Source: Closterium sp. NIES-65
Taxonomy: Eukaryota; Streptophyta; Zygnematophyceae; Desmidiales; Closteriaceae
Reading direction: 5' to 3'
Assembly: GCA_948144175.1 (NCBI GenBank)
Contig: CANXME010000212.1
Coordinates: 1,022,001 to 1,086,000, forward strand
DNA length: 64,000 nucleotides
Under the pieces are notes generated by a model. That model did not search any database and was not told the DNA's origin. It worked only from the letters and a program-made list of their open reading frames with translations. Shown piece after piece: positions 35,000 to 46,000 of this stretch. Each line of letters opens with the position of its first letter. The stretch's first letter is position 1. The position numbers were made by a program, and so were the translations under genes.

Positions 35000-37900
35000 G
35001 GCTCGGTTGCCACGGAAGCCACCTGTGGGGTCTCGGTTCTCGTTCAGGTTGGCAAGATAAGTCTGCAGGGTGAGTCGCTCATAGAAAATGATGTCACGTG
35101 CTGCCACTATTTCCTTCGTGTGGATGTCGAGAATCTTCCATGCATTGTAGTGTTTTTCGATGCCCAGGTGTAGTCCCCATTGTGCTCGTTGGGAGAATCG
35201 TCCGGCTCGTGCAGATGGAGGGCGGTACTGTACCATGCAGCCGAAGACTCGTAACATTTTTGTGTTGCCCGATTTTCCTGTCCACAGCAGATGAGGTGAT
35301 GCGTTGTTCGGAAGTGAGGACGAGGAAAGCAAGTTGTGCAGCATCACGGCGTGGTCCATTGCTTCTGGCCACTGGTGGGTGGGTAGCTGCATGCCACGTA
35401 GCAGTTTCCGCATGGTGTTCTGGAGGGTCCTGTTCATCCTTTCTGCTAAACCCTGTTGTTGATGGGCGTAGGGAAGGGAAATGAGCCGCTTGATTCCTCT
35501 CTCCGCCAGATAGTTCTTGAACCTTGTTGAGGTATATTCTCCTCCCCCGTCTGACTGAAAGCTTTTTAGTTTGACGCCTGATTCCCTTTCTGCTACTGGG
35601 AGCCACGCGACGAACGCTTCAAACGCCATATCCTTGCTCGGAAGGTTCAGGTGCCAGACGTAACGTGTTGCAGCGTCGATGAACGTGATCGTGTAGAGGT
35701 ACGTGTTCTCCCCCGGCTCACGGTTGTACAGAATGTCGCTGTACACCTTTTCGAGTGGTGCGTAGGCTGGTGCGCTTGGGTTATGATGAGACGTGAACGG
35801 TTGATGAGGTAAGTCGCCTTCAGGGCAGGTGAAGCATGTGTCGCGTACACGTTGAAGTTCTCGTCCGTCGGTCAGTAGGAGTGAGTCTTTATCAAGTACT
35901 CCTGCTCTTATCATAGTGTTTAACACTGTGTTGTTCGGGTGTCCCATCCTTGCGTGCCAGGTGCTTTCGTCGGCACGATGTGCGAGTGATCGTCGGTACA
36001 GATCTGAATTGGAGTAGAAGCTGGCGGTGTAGTTGGCGCTATAGTAGACTTCTCGTGGTGTTGGCTGAAGCAACTATGCGGGTGTTGGTGGTGTGTCTTC
36101 GAGGAGCGGTGCTGTCGAAGGACCAGGTGTTGAAGTTCCTACTGTTGTCGTCGTTGTCTCTGCTGCTGCCGATGCTGTCTCTGCTGCTGCCGATGTTGTC
36201 TCTGCTGCTGCCGATGTTTGAATTCTCGCTAATGCTCGGGTTCTTTCTGTCTCAGGAATGGTGTGGGAATACCAGAAGCCTCCCGGACTGAAGTCTGCGT
36301 CAAGATCCGGAGGATGCGTCCAGTTGGTGAAGTTAACGATGGCGTCGCTGTCGGCAGTGCCGAGATTGGGAACGAAGTCCAGGACAAAGACATTGTTCTT
36401 CAGGATTGCCTTTCCAATGTAAATGCCTCCTCTCCCGTGATATAACTTGAACTCCTGGGTGGTGCTGTCTGCTTCGAGATGAATGCCCTTCGCTATCAGT
36501 TGACTGACGATGAGCAGGTTGTATCCGAGGCCTTCTGCTATTAAAACCTTTGACATCTGCAGGATGACATTTGTCTCCCGTGACCGAAGTTGAACGATTC
36601 CCTGACGTCGTGTGCGCATGTTCTGATTATTGGCGTCGGTGATGACGACTTCCCGTTGGAGCTGGTACTCTCGCTATACGAAGCGTCCTGAGGAGCACAT
36701 GTGCTGTCCGCAGCAATTGTCCAAGAACCATGTGTCCTTCCCGGATGGTTCACTTTGGGCGATGGCGGCGTACGTCGGATTCGGTTGGAGTGCTTCGCGG
36801 TGGGGTGTAGCTTCGTCAAGTTGTTCTTCAGGTGAGTAGTGTGGTAGCGATCCGGTGATGCAGGAGTCACTCAGTCTTGCCATGCAGCTGATGATGTTTC
36901 TTGCTCCTTGTGAAGGTTGTCCCGTTGGGGTTGTTGAAGCTTGGATCTGGGTCGTGGAATTTGCTTGCGTGGAGCTAACTTGGCTGCTTGAAGGCCGAAG
37001 CTGCCGTTGAGGAGTTGTTGACGATTGTCGGTTCAGGCAGTGCGTGCGCGGATGTCCTGATGTCTTGCAGATGTGACAGAACGTAGGTACGGACTTCTGT
37101 TGCTACTGTCGATTGTAGTTGTTGTAGCGTCGCTGAGTGTGAAACGCGAATTCAGGTACTGACGCCTTCTTCTTGTGCCTCTCTTCTTGCAGGTCCATAT
37201 CTTGTTGTTCTGCGTGGATTTCGGCGCCAAGTGCTGCTTCCGAGATCTTTCCATGAGCTCAGAGAATAGCTCGGGTGGAGCGCCAATGAGGACCAAGTCC
37301 AGTGATGACGAGTGTGACGAAGGCGTCTTCCGCAATTGATCCTCCGCATCGAAGGAGCCTGTCGCGCAGCTCGCGACATTGACTGATACATGCCATCCCC
37401 TTTTCGCCCGGTTTCATCTCAACCGTTGTTAACTGCGCCATTAACCGACTCTGATTTACGCTGTCTGTTGCTTGATACAGGCTCTTCAAGTGATTGTATG
37501 CGAGTTCCGCGGAGTTGCCGTATCCTCGGTAAGACCGTATGTTCTGTTGTTGAGTCGGTGTGATGTTCCTCAGTAGGATAGTGTACGCCATCATCGACTG
37601 ATACGTATACTGCTGCTTCTCATACTGCGTGCCGTTTGCTGGATATGGCAGGGAGCCGTCGAAGATCCCAAGTATTTGCGCGCCCTCCATCGTCAACTCG
37701 AACTCAAAAGACCAGGTAAAGAAATCTTTCCTGTCGAAGGGTGTTGACGTCTGCAGCTTTAAGACGTGCGCGAACTGCGACTGTGCTTGTAACGCATCCA
37801 GTGGTTTCTCCTGTCCAGTTGTAGGTTGCTGTTGTGGCATGAAGCTGATGGAGCCGCGCTCGTACGGGGCAAAGGTGGGCTGCTGTTGATTTCCTCGTGC

Positions 37901-38776
37901 GTATGAAGAGCCATCGAGACTCATGGGTGTCGCTCCGTTGTTGTTGCTGTTGTGTGACTGCGCAGGTGCCGTTTGCTGGTGTTGCTCGTAGAAGGACATG
38001 AAGGAGAAAAATTTCTCCATCAGGCTCTGATCGAAGCCTGGGGGTTGATTCTCAGGAGTCTCAGTGGACGTTGCTCTTGGCCTTGTTGCCGTGCCCTCCT
38101 CTGTCTGTAGGCCAGAGGCAGGAGGTGGAGTAGGAGTAGCGCCAGAAGAACCGTTAGAGGAACTCCTTTCCTTCTGTGTTGCCATGCCTTGTGATGTTTC
38201 TGATGACTTGATAGTGGTAGAGTTTCCCCTGTGAGCTCTGATACCATGTTGGGCTGAGAAAAGCCCTTACGATCTTTGCAAGGGAGAACTCTGGGTAGTA
38301 TGGCGTTGTAATAGTGGAAGCTTTAATGAAGACATTATGAACCACCTTGCGCTTGTATGTGAGGGCAAAGTAAGTTGATTATGACAAGTAGATACAGGAA
38401 TATATATAATAGTACAAGGAATACGAAAGGGTTCGATTATAACTACTTTTGCTGTTGCGGTTCGATACAGTATGACTCGGGCAACTGCTCTGTAACGAGT
38501 CAGTTGTGTGTCCTTAATTGTCGCGCTGTATTTGTCAGGTCAAAGGTCGCTGACCTTTGACTTTCGCGTAACCTCCAGCAGTTGCTTCAACCTCCGAGGG
38601 TTGACTCGCGGGTGCTTCGATATGTTATGCTTCACTTGTGCCTTGGTGTTTCGACACGACAGAGGCGCTTAAGATTTACTGTTTCCAGCACTTCTGACTC
38701 CTCAACTTCGTACTCGATAGAGTCGGCTCCTGCAACATACAGGAATGCCTTACTCATAAAGCTTCATATCGTAACA
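35000..38776 (-). mobile_element. Ty1/copia element D, distinct lineage, 5' part
   Basis: Minus-strand copia element unlike the poly-Gly group. From right to left: LTR (38247-38776); primer-binding site complementary to initiator Met tRNA (38233-38246, TGGTATCAGAGCTC on the minus strand); Gag from 38185 (UBN2-like, about 38185-37260); a classical CX2CX4HX4C zinc knuckle (CHICKTSGHPRTHC, about 37040-37085); a protease region with FLDNCCGQHMC (about 36700); GAG-pre-integrase (WHARMGHPN, about 35950); and the integrase core to about 35070. No reverse transcriptase, RNase H or second LTR is seen, so it is incomplete, with several breaks. Its codon use is more AT-rich than that of the poly-Gly copia group. 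Confidence 0.85.
38247..38776 (-). repeat. 5' LTR of copia element D (probable)
   Basis: About 530 bp. The inner end is fixed by the primer-binding site at 38246. The outer end is taken at GTAACA, giving TGTTACGATA...GCCCAACA on the minus strand. No second copy is in the window, so the outer border is inferred. Confidence 0.6.
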
Positions 38777-39178
38777 GAAGCGAAGGTGTGGGTGGGTCCG
38801 AGAAGAGATCGAAGGCTCTGAATACCAAGTGTTACGAACGCAATTGAGTGAGCGAGCAAGAATTGCACTATCGAAACAAGAGTACAATGAGCGAAGCATG
38901 AGCAGAAAATATATAGCGAAACTACAGTGGTAACGGCACTGTGTGGAAAATGGGGTGCGCGACGGGCCTGGCGCCGAGGTTGGGAAATGTCGAGGCGGGG
39001 GTCCGGAGCGCGGGTTACCAACCAACCATGAGGTTGGGTCGCGTTGTGAACAGTGGCGGGAACAATGTCGAGGCGAGTGTCGCGAGTGGTAACGGATTAC
39101 TGTTGGGTGCTGTTGGCGGGAACAGTGGTGTACGCGCTGAGAAGGGACGCGAAGTAATGAAAAAGAAATTTCCTTACA
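38777..39178 (-). mobile_element. LTR and primer-binding site of another LTR element (K), remnant
   Basis: On the minus strand, 39178-38830 begins TGTAAGGAAATTTC and ends GTTCGTAACA, about 349 bp. It is directly followed by TTGGTATTCAGAGC, close to an initiator-Met primer-binding site. Its start resembles the chromovirus E LTR (TGTAAGGAATTTTCC). Only about 50 bp of internal sequence follows before the LTR of D, so D may have inserted into K. No clear target duplication is seen. Confidence 0.45.
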
Positions 39179-40644
39179 ACAGCACAAAAGAGCTGGTTTG
39201 TATCACACTTGGTAAAAGGATTGTGTGAGAAAAGGTATCTCTCAGGTTTTCCTCGAGTCTCCCTATATTGCAACAGCTCCACACTAAAGCGACACGGCCT
39301 CCATCAGAAAGGACCTGCGTCGACCTATACCCATCCAGATTCACTAAGCGTCAAGCGAAGAGAGAGACCCTGGTTCCCACTCGCTGTCCACGTCAATTAT
39401 CCCAGCCAGGCTGATCGGCTCGGCCCGGCTGAGTTCTTCTGCGATTGAATCACGTTTATCACTCGCACAAGGCTAACATTTCCAATTCGCGAGGAGCGTC
39501 GTGGGTGCGCCTCACCCTGTTGTGCTCTCGCGTTCCCTCTCCCGTCTCGATCTCAATTCTGTTACTCTCTGTCGCAAGGAGAGTGTTAATCGGGTGAGAC
39601 GAATTTCCCGTCGCTTTCCCTGTTGTGCTCTCTCTGTCGGGTGTTGGTGTTTCCCGTCTCTCTCTGTCGGGAGAGTGTTAGTCGTGTGTTTGTCTGTCTA
39701 CTCTTTTCCGCTGTAGCCCCTGCGCGACTATTGGATCCCTTGAAAGGCCCCTGTTTGTCTGTCTACTCTTTTCCGCTGTAGCCCCTGCGCGACTATTTCC
39801 CACTGTCCATGCGCCTTCTCCTTTCCTCGTTTCCCCAAACTTCTGGCTGGTTTCTTCAGCTCCCTGCCCAAGACCCCGCCGATGTGAACAGATCCATCGC
39901 GAAAAGGGGAAGTGCGAAAAGAAACTTAAATTAAACTCTCCCGCAACCTTCCCGATATTTTTTGCTCGGCACTTTTGAGTCAAGGTTTTGGATCTGCATG
40001 GCGACAGTCAGTGACAAAGCAACTTCCCAGTCACTCTTCCGTCGCTAACTGTACACATTGGGGCAACTGACCAAGTATACAGTACAGCAACATTTCCGTC
40101 AAATTCGAGCAACCTGTGCGAAAGTGTCATGACGATGCCACGTGGCGTACGCCGTACTCTAGATGAAACTCAAGTGCTGACGTGGCGTTTAACGTACTCT
40201 AGCGTCAACCGTCGGATTAGATTCTGCTCAACGCACGAGATAATGCGATGTGGACCAATTGTATCCGACGATAGGTGTACAGTAATTATATACGATTGGC
40301 TGTCATTTTCTAGAAAGATCCCTCCGACACATTTGATTGACCAGACATTAGCAGGAGTTGTACTGTATTTTTTTCTCTATACAGCCATATATATTCACAA
40401 CGCACACAAGCTGTACACATTTGTGGTCTCTACACCTACGCCTAACTTGTCCTGCAGTGCTAGGCTTGTAGACCTGCATCTTAGAAAGAAGAACAAGTTA
40501 ACAAGAAAATGTTAACTGGAAAAACATACATGGAAACAAATTGAAGAGCAATCACCCAACATTTAGTTCTTACCACTCACCATTGGGTCAGTAATAATGG
40601 AGAACACTTTGATATTAAAAAAACCAACATACTGCGATACAGGT
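39179..40644. other. Intergenic region with a 46-bp duplication
   Basis: No gene recognised. A perfect 46-bp segment starting TGTTTGTCTGTCTACTC is present at 39687-39732 and again at 39752-39797. Around it, CTCTGTCGGGAGAGTGTTAG-like sequence recurs at about 39568, 39633 and 39662. The right part (about 40000-40640) is AT-rich without features. Confidence 0.5.
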
Positions 40645-40920
40645 TGTTATGAGTTGTAAAGGAGAGTGCGCAGGTAAACGAATAACGAGGCTGTGACTGA
40701 ATGAACTGAGAATACAATGAATGCACAGACTAATGTAGGGCTAGCCTAGCTAGGAGGAAACCTCGGGAAGCGAGGTTGGGTGCAGGTTTGGCGATGGGAA
40801 GTGCCAAAGGCGACGCGAGGAGCTTCGGCAGCGTTGAAATCGGCCGAACGTGCGAACTCCGAAAATCGGGTTGTACGCGTAGCAGTCAACCCGATAAGGA
40901 ATTAAGGAAAATTCCTTACA
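40645..40920 (-). repeat. 3' LTR of chromovirus E (probable)
   Basis: The inner border is set by the polypurine complement ACCACCCCCCCCCTTAAG at 40920-40937. The LTR begins TGTAAGGAATTTTCC on the minus strand. The outer border near 40645 is tentative because the partner LTR is not in the window. Confidence 0.6.
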
Positions 40921-42128
40921 CCACCCCCCCCCTTAAGAAAGGCTGTCAATATCCGAAACACGCTTGCGCGCCAAGTAGTCACCAACAAGTGGCGAGGCGG
41001 ATGGCACCCACGTGTCGTCCTCACTGGTGCGATCAGTCCAGCGGATCAAGAAATCCACGTGTCGGCCAGCTGCGTCGAGTCGTACCCGATGAGCGAGGAT
41101 TTTCGAAGGGTCAAGGGTCGGCTCTGGGACCGGTCGTGCTGTCGGGGCAGCTTGCTGGCGTGCGATGTCGGTCGTTGCTGGCACGAACTTGCGAAGGAGG
41201 CTGACGTGGAAGGCGTCATGAATACGCCAGACGTCTGGTAGCAGCAGCTTCGCGGTGACAGGTGTCACCATCTTGATAATCTTGAACGGCCCACAAAATC
41301 GTGGCCGTAATTTCGATGGGCCGGGCAGGTGCAGGTTCTTCGTGTCGAGGAGCACTAATTGCCCAGCAGCCAAGGCGAGTTCCCGGCGTAGAAGATCGAT
41401 GTATTTTCGGGAAGTGATATTCGCCTTGCGAATTGCGTCGGCGGCTTTTTCGCGGATGTCTTGAAGTTCCGTCACAAATGTTTGTGACAGTGGGACTGGA
41501 TTGTCGAGCCAAGTCGCTGTGGGAACCGTCGGATCCATCCCGTAATTCAAGAAAAATGGGGAGTGATTAGTCGTGCTTGACGGTGCGTTGTTGAAGGCGA
41601 ACTCCAACATTGCGAGAGAATCTTCCCACCGTGCGGGGTCGGGGCAGTTTGTCCGTATCAGCTGCTCCATAGTCTGGTTGGTGCGCTCGGTCTGTCCGTC
41701 CGTTTGTGGGTGGTATGCCGTCGAGAACTGTAGCTTCGTGCCGTACTGTGCCCACGTCTCCTTCCAAAACTTGGATGTGAATCGCGGGTCTCGGTCGCTG
41801 ATGATCGCCAAGGGGATGCCGTGCAGTCGCACGACCGTTGCGATGAAGAGGCGCGCAGTTTCTTCGGCTGTGATTGTCGTTCGGCATGGTGCGAAGTGCG
41901 CCATTTTCGTGAAGCGATCGACGACGACGAGAACAGCGTCGTTGCCGGACGGCCCAGCTGGCATCCCTATGACGAAATCCATCGTCACTTGCTGCCACGG
42001 TCGTTCGGGTGGCTCGAGGGGTTGCAGCAACCCAGCTGGCCGTTGACGTGTCGATTTCATAGCTTGGCACACCCTGCATGAGGACACATATCGCTGCACG
42101 TCGTTAGAGGAGTCAGGCCAGTAATGAT

Positions 42129-42260
42129 TGTCAGATGATTATATTGCTGATGCATATATGTAGGCTGTAGTGGGGTAGCCCATAGGGGGTACAACCCAAT
42201 TAGGGTTGGTACTTGTACTTCTTTCATTTTCATAGTGCACCATTCCTCGCCTCTATCTTA
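42129..42260 (+). repeat. 5' LTR of copia element F
   Basis: 132 bp starting TGTCAGATGATTATATTG. It is followed within a few bases by TGGTATCGAGC, a primer-binding site of initiator-Met type. Unlike the other LTRs it does not end in CA. Confidence 0.9.
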
Positions 42261-42529
42261 AGATGGTATCGAGCAGGTTCCCTAGTGGGAACTGTTCCTA
42301 GGGCCCACCTACTATTCCTTCCTGCCCGGAGCGCGCTCTGCCCTAGCCCGAGTCGCGCTCGGCCTTTTTTTTTTTTTTTTCCTTTGGCGGCCCGATCGCG
42401 TCGAGCCGCCCTCGATTTTTGGCGCGCCACCTACGCGGCCTCGTCGCGCCGCTCCAGACGGCCGCGCCGCGTCGCGCGTGCCGTCCTCCAGCCGCGCGCC
42501 GCCCCCCCTGACCCTCGCGACGCCGGCGC

Positions 42530-43090
42530 CGTCTCCGACGGCCCCGCAATCGCCTGCGACGGCCCCGCCGTCCCCTCTGCCGGCCCCGCCGCTGCACCCG
42601 ACGGCCCCGCCGCCCCCTCTGCCGGCCCCGCCGCTGCACTTGATGGCCCCGCCGTCCCCTCTGCCGGCCCCGCCGCTGCACCCGACGGCCTCGCCGTCCC
42701 CTCTGCCGGCCCCGCCGCTGCTTCAGACGGCCCCGCCGCTGCGCCTGACGGCCCCGCCGTCCCCTCTGACGGCCCCGCCACTGCACCTACCGGCCCCGCC
42801 GCTACCCCTGACGGCCCCACTGCTGCACCTGCCGGCCCCGCCGCCTCACCTGCAGGCCCCGCCGTCTCACCTGCCGGCCCCGCTGCTGTACCTGACGGCC
42901 TCGCCGCTTCACCTACCGGCCGAGCCACTGCCCCTCACGGCCCCGCCACTGCATCTCCCGGCCCCGCCGCCCCAGCAGCCGAGCCGCCCCAGCAGCCGAG
43001 CCACCCTGCAGCCGAGCCGCCCGAGCCGCCTGAGCCGCCGAGCCGCCCGAGCCGCCCAGCAGCCGAGCCGCCCGAGCCGCCCGAGCCGCC
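42530..43090 (+). repeat. Tandem-repeat leader of element F
   Basis: Units of about 15-42 bp built on CGGCCCCGCCG and CTGCACCTGACGGCCCC, then GAGCCGCC octamers (about 42970-43090). The leader happens to be open in Pro/Ala-rich frames on both strands. Confidence 0.85.
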
Positions 43091-46000
43091 TGCGCTGCCC
43101 TGTCTGGTGAGCACTGAGCTTTACTCTCCGCACTGCCCTCACCCTACTACTGTCATGGCTACCCCCAGTGTCCTCACCTTTGACGCTGAGGGCAGAGCCA
43201 TCGACTTTGACGTGTGGGTAGACGACCTACTGCTTTTCCTACAGTGCGACAGAGCTGACGGCCTCTCTCTCTTTGATCTCACTTCTGGTGCCTCTCCCGC
43301 CCCTGCTGCTACTGAGGATGCCACTGTTCGCTCACAGTGGGCCACACGCAATGCTGCTGCACGTCTTGCTGTGCGTCGCCACCTCCCTCCCTCTGAGCGT
43401 GCACACTTTGGGTCGTACAAGAGTGCTCAGACCTTGTACGACGCCGTTATTGCACGCTACTCCTCCCCTGCCATAGCTGCACTGAGCCGCCTCATGCTAC
43501 CGTACCTCTTTCCCGACCTTGCTTCCTTTGCCAAAGTCGCCGACCTCATTACCCACCTGCGCACTAGTGACGCTCGCTACCGCGCTGCGCTTCATGCTGA
43601 GTTCTGCGCCAAGAACCCCCCCCCATGTACATCACTCTCTACTACATCGTCACCCGCCTCCCTGACTCCCTTCGTGGGGTCAGGGACGACTTTCTCTCAG
43701 TCTGCCCCACCACTCTCACTGTTGAACTCCTCGAGAAGTCCCTCCTAGCGGCCGAGAAGAGCATTCTCGCTGTAGGGGCCTCTCGTGGTGACCCGCGCAC
43801 CCCCATCTTTGAGGGGTGTTCCCCCTCCCCCCTCCTGCCCTCTGTCGCCTCTGCTGCTACGGCCGACCTCGTTGGTTTTGAGTCGGTCGGTGCGACGTCT
43901 TCCCCTAGTGAGAGACGTCGCCCTGGCAGGGGCAAGGGGGGCAGGGGCGGTGGTGGAGGCGGCGGGGGCGGTGGAGGCGGCGGTGGAGGTAGCGGAGGAG
44001 GAGGGGTGGTAGCGGTAGTGGTGGCGGGAGTGGAGGTGTCAGCGGCGGCAGTGGAGGCGGAGGCGGCAGCGGTGGTGGTGGTGGGAGTGGAGGCGGGGGC
44101 GGCGGTGGCGGTGGCGACGGTGGGAGTGGCGGTGGCAGCGGAGGTGGTGGCGGTGGCGGCGGAGGAGGTCGTGGCTCGTCGCAGAGGAGTGGCTCCGGTG
44201 GTGGTCAGCGCCAGCAGCAGCAGCAGCAGCAGCGTGGTCAGGAGACCCTCTCCCCGCAGCAGCTCCGTGAGTGGTACACTGCACGTCAGAGGGGTGGGGG
44301 TACTGGTCCGTGCACCTACGTCCTGCGCACTGGCGACCGTGCGGGTGAGCCGTGTGGTGGTCCACACTCCACCTAGCGCTGCTTTGGCCGCCTGACTGAC
44401 GCTTGGCGCCGCCAGTTTCCTGACGCCTCTGAGATCCCTCGCTGGGACCAGCTGTCTAGGGCAGGAGTAGCTATCTTTGATCTTGACTTTGATGCTATTG
44501 TTCGTGCCATGTATGCTGTGACTATTAGTGAGGAGGGTGACTGTTACCGGTGTTTCCCGTCCGACCCGGGCATTGGTACTGCGGCTCTAGGTGCTGTTGA
44601 GGCTACTGCTCCAGGTGCTGGTGAGGCTGTTGCTCTAGGTGCCAGTGAGTCTGTGTCCTCAGGTGCTGGTGAGTCTGCTCTCTCAGGTACTGCGTCGGCT
44701 CCGCCCTCCCTCACCTTCACTCTTGACTCAGGAGCGTCTCGCTCCTTCTTTCGAGACCGCACCACACTCACGCCGCTTAGTCGGCCAGTGGCAGTCTCCC
44801 TGGCGGACCCCTCTGGGGGTCCTGTTCTGGCTCGCTACTCCACTGTCGTGCCGTGCCCTGCGGTCCCGTCTGGCGCCCTTTGGGGTCTCTACCTCCCCTC
44901 GTTCTCTACGAACTTGGTGGCGGGTGCTGACCTACAGGATGCAGGGGTCGACCAGTTCACCCCTGCACGCCGACGGGACACCCACTGCACGGACGCGGAC
45001 ACGGGTCGACACTTGACCACGTTCACACGTGGGCCGGGGTCGAGCCTGTACACACTCACTGTTCCGTCTCCTCCTCCTGCGTCTGGTCAGGTAGCTGCGT
45101 CAAGTCAGGTGTTTGCTGCAGCGTCCAGGTCTGGTCCTGAGTCTGCCCCCTGCTCGTGTCGCCTCCTGACCCACGAGACCCTCGTGTGGCACCACCGCAT
45201 GGGTCACCCCTCCCTGCCTCGTCTCCGGGGCATGGCTTCTCGCCTTCTTGTCTCTGGTCTTCCCTGGTCCCTCCCTCCCCTTCCTCGGGGGCCTGGCCCT
45301 CCCTGTGTCCCCTGTGTCGAGGGTCGCCTGCGGGCTACCCCTCACTCCTCCCCGTTTCCTCCGACGGAGGCCCCGATGCAGACACTTCACATGGACGTGT
45401 GGGGCCCAGCCCGCGTCCGTGGACAGGGTCACGAGCGCTACTTCCTGCTGGTGGTTGACGACTATTCGCGTTACACCACAGTCTTCCCCTTGCGCAGCAA
45501 GGGTGAGGTCACTGAGGTGTTGATCGACTGGATCCGCGCAGCTCGTCTCCAGCTCAGGCGGAGCTTCGGCTCGGACTTCCCTGTTTTGCGTCTGCACTCA
45601 GACAGAGGCGGAGATTTCTCCTCTGGCCTTCTGCGAGCCTACTGTCGTGCACGAGGCATCCGCCAGACCTTCACGCTTCCGGACTCTCCACAGCAGAATG
45701 GGATTGCTGAGCGCCGCATCGGCATTGTCATGGACGTCGCCCGTACGTCCATGGTGCATGCGGCTGCCCCCCATTTTCTGTGGCCGTTTGCGGTTCGGTA
45801 CGCCGCGCATCAGATCAACCTTCAGCCCAGGGTCTCCAGATCGGAGACCTCCCCAGCTTTGCTGTGGACGGGGAAGGTTGGCGATGCGTCGGCGTTCCGT
45901 GTCTGGGGATCTCGGGCGTTTGTCCGCGACTTGTCTGCGGACAAGCTGTCCCCTCGTGCTGCTCCTTGCGTCTTCCTGGGTTTCCCCCCTGACGCACCTG

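Noticed and set aside
34775-35173. 132-codon open frame between elements C and D
   Set aside because: It spans a tandem duplication and runs into the antisense of the element D integrase; no domain.
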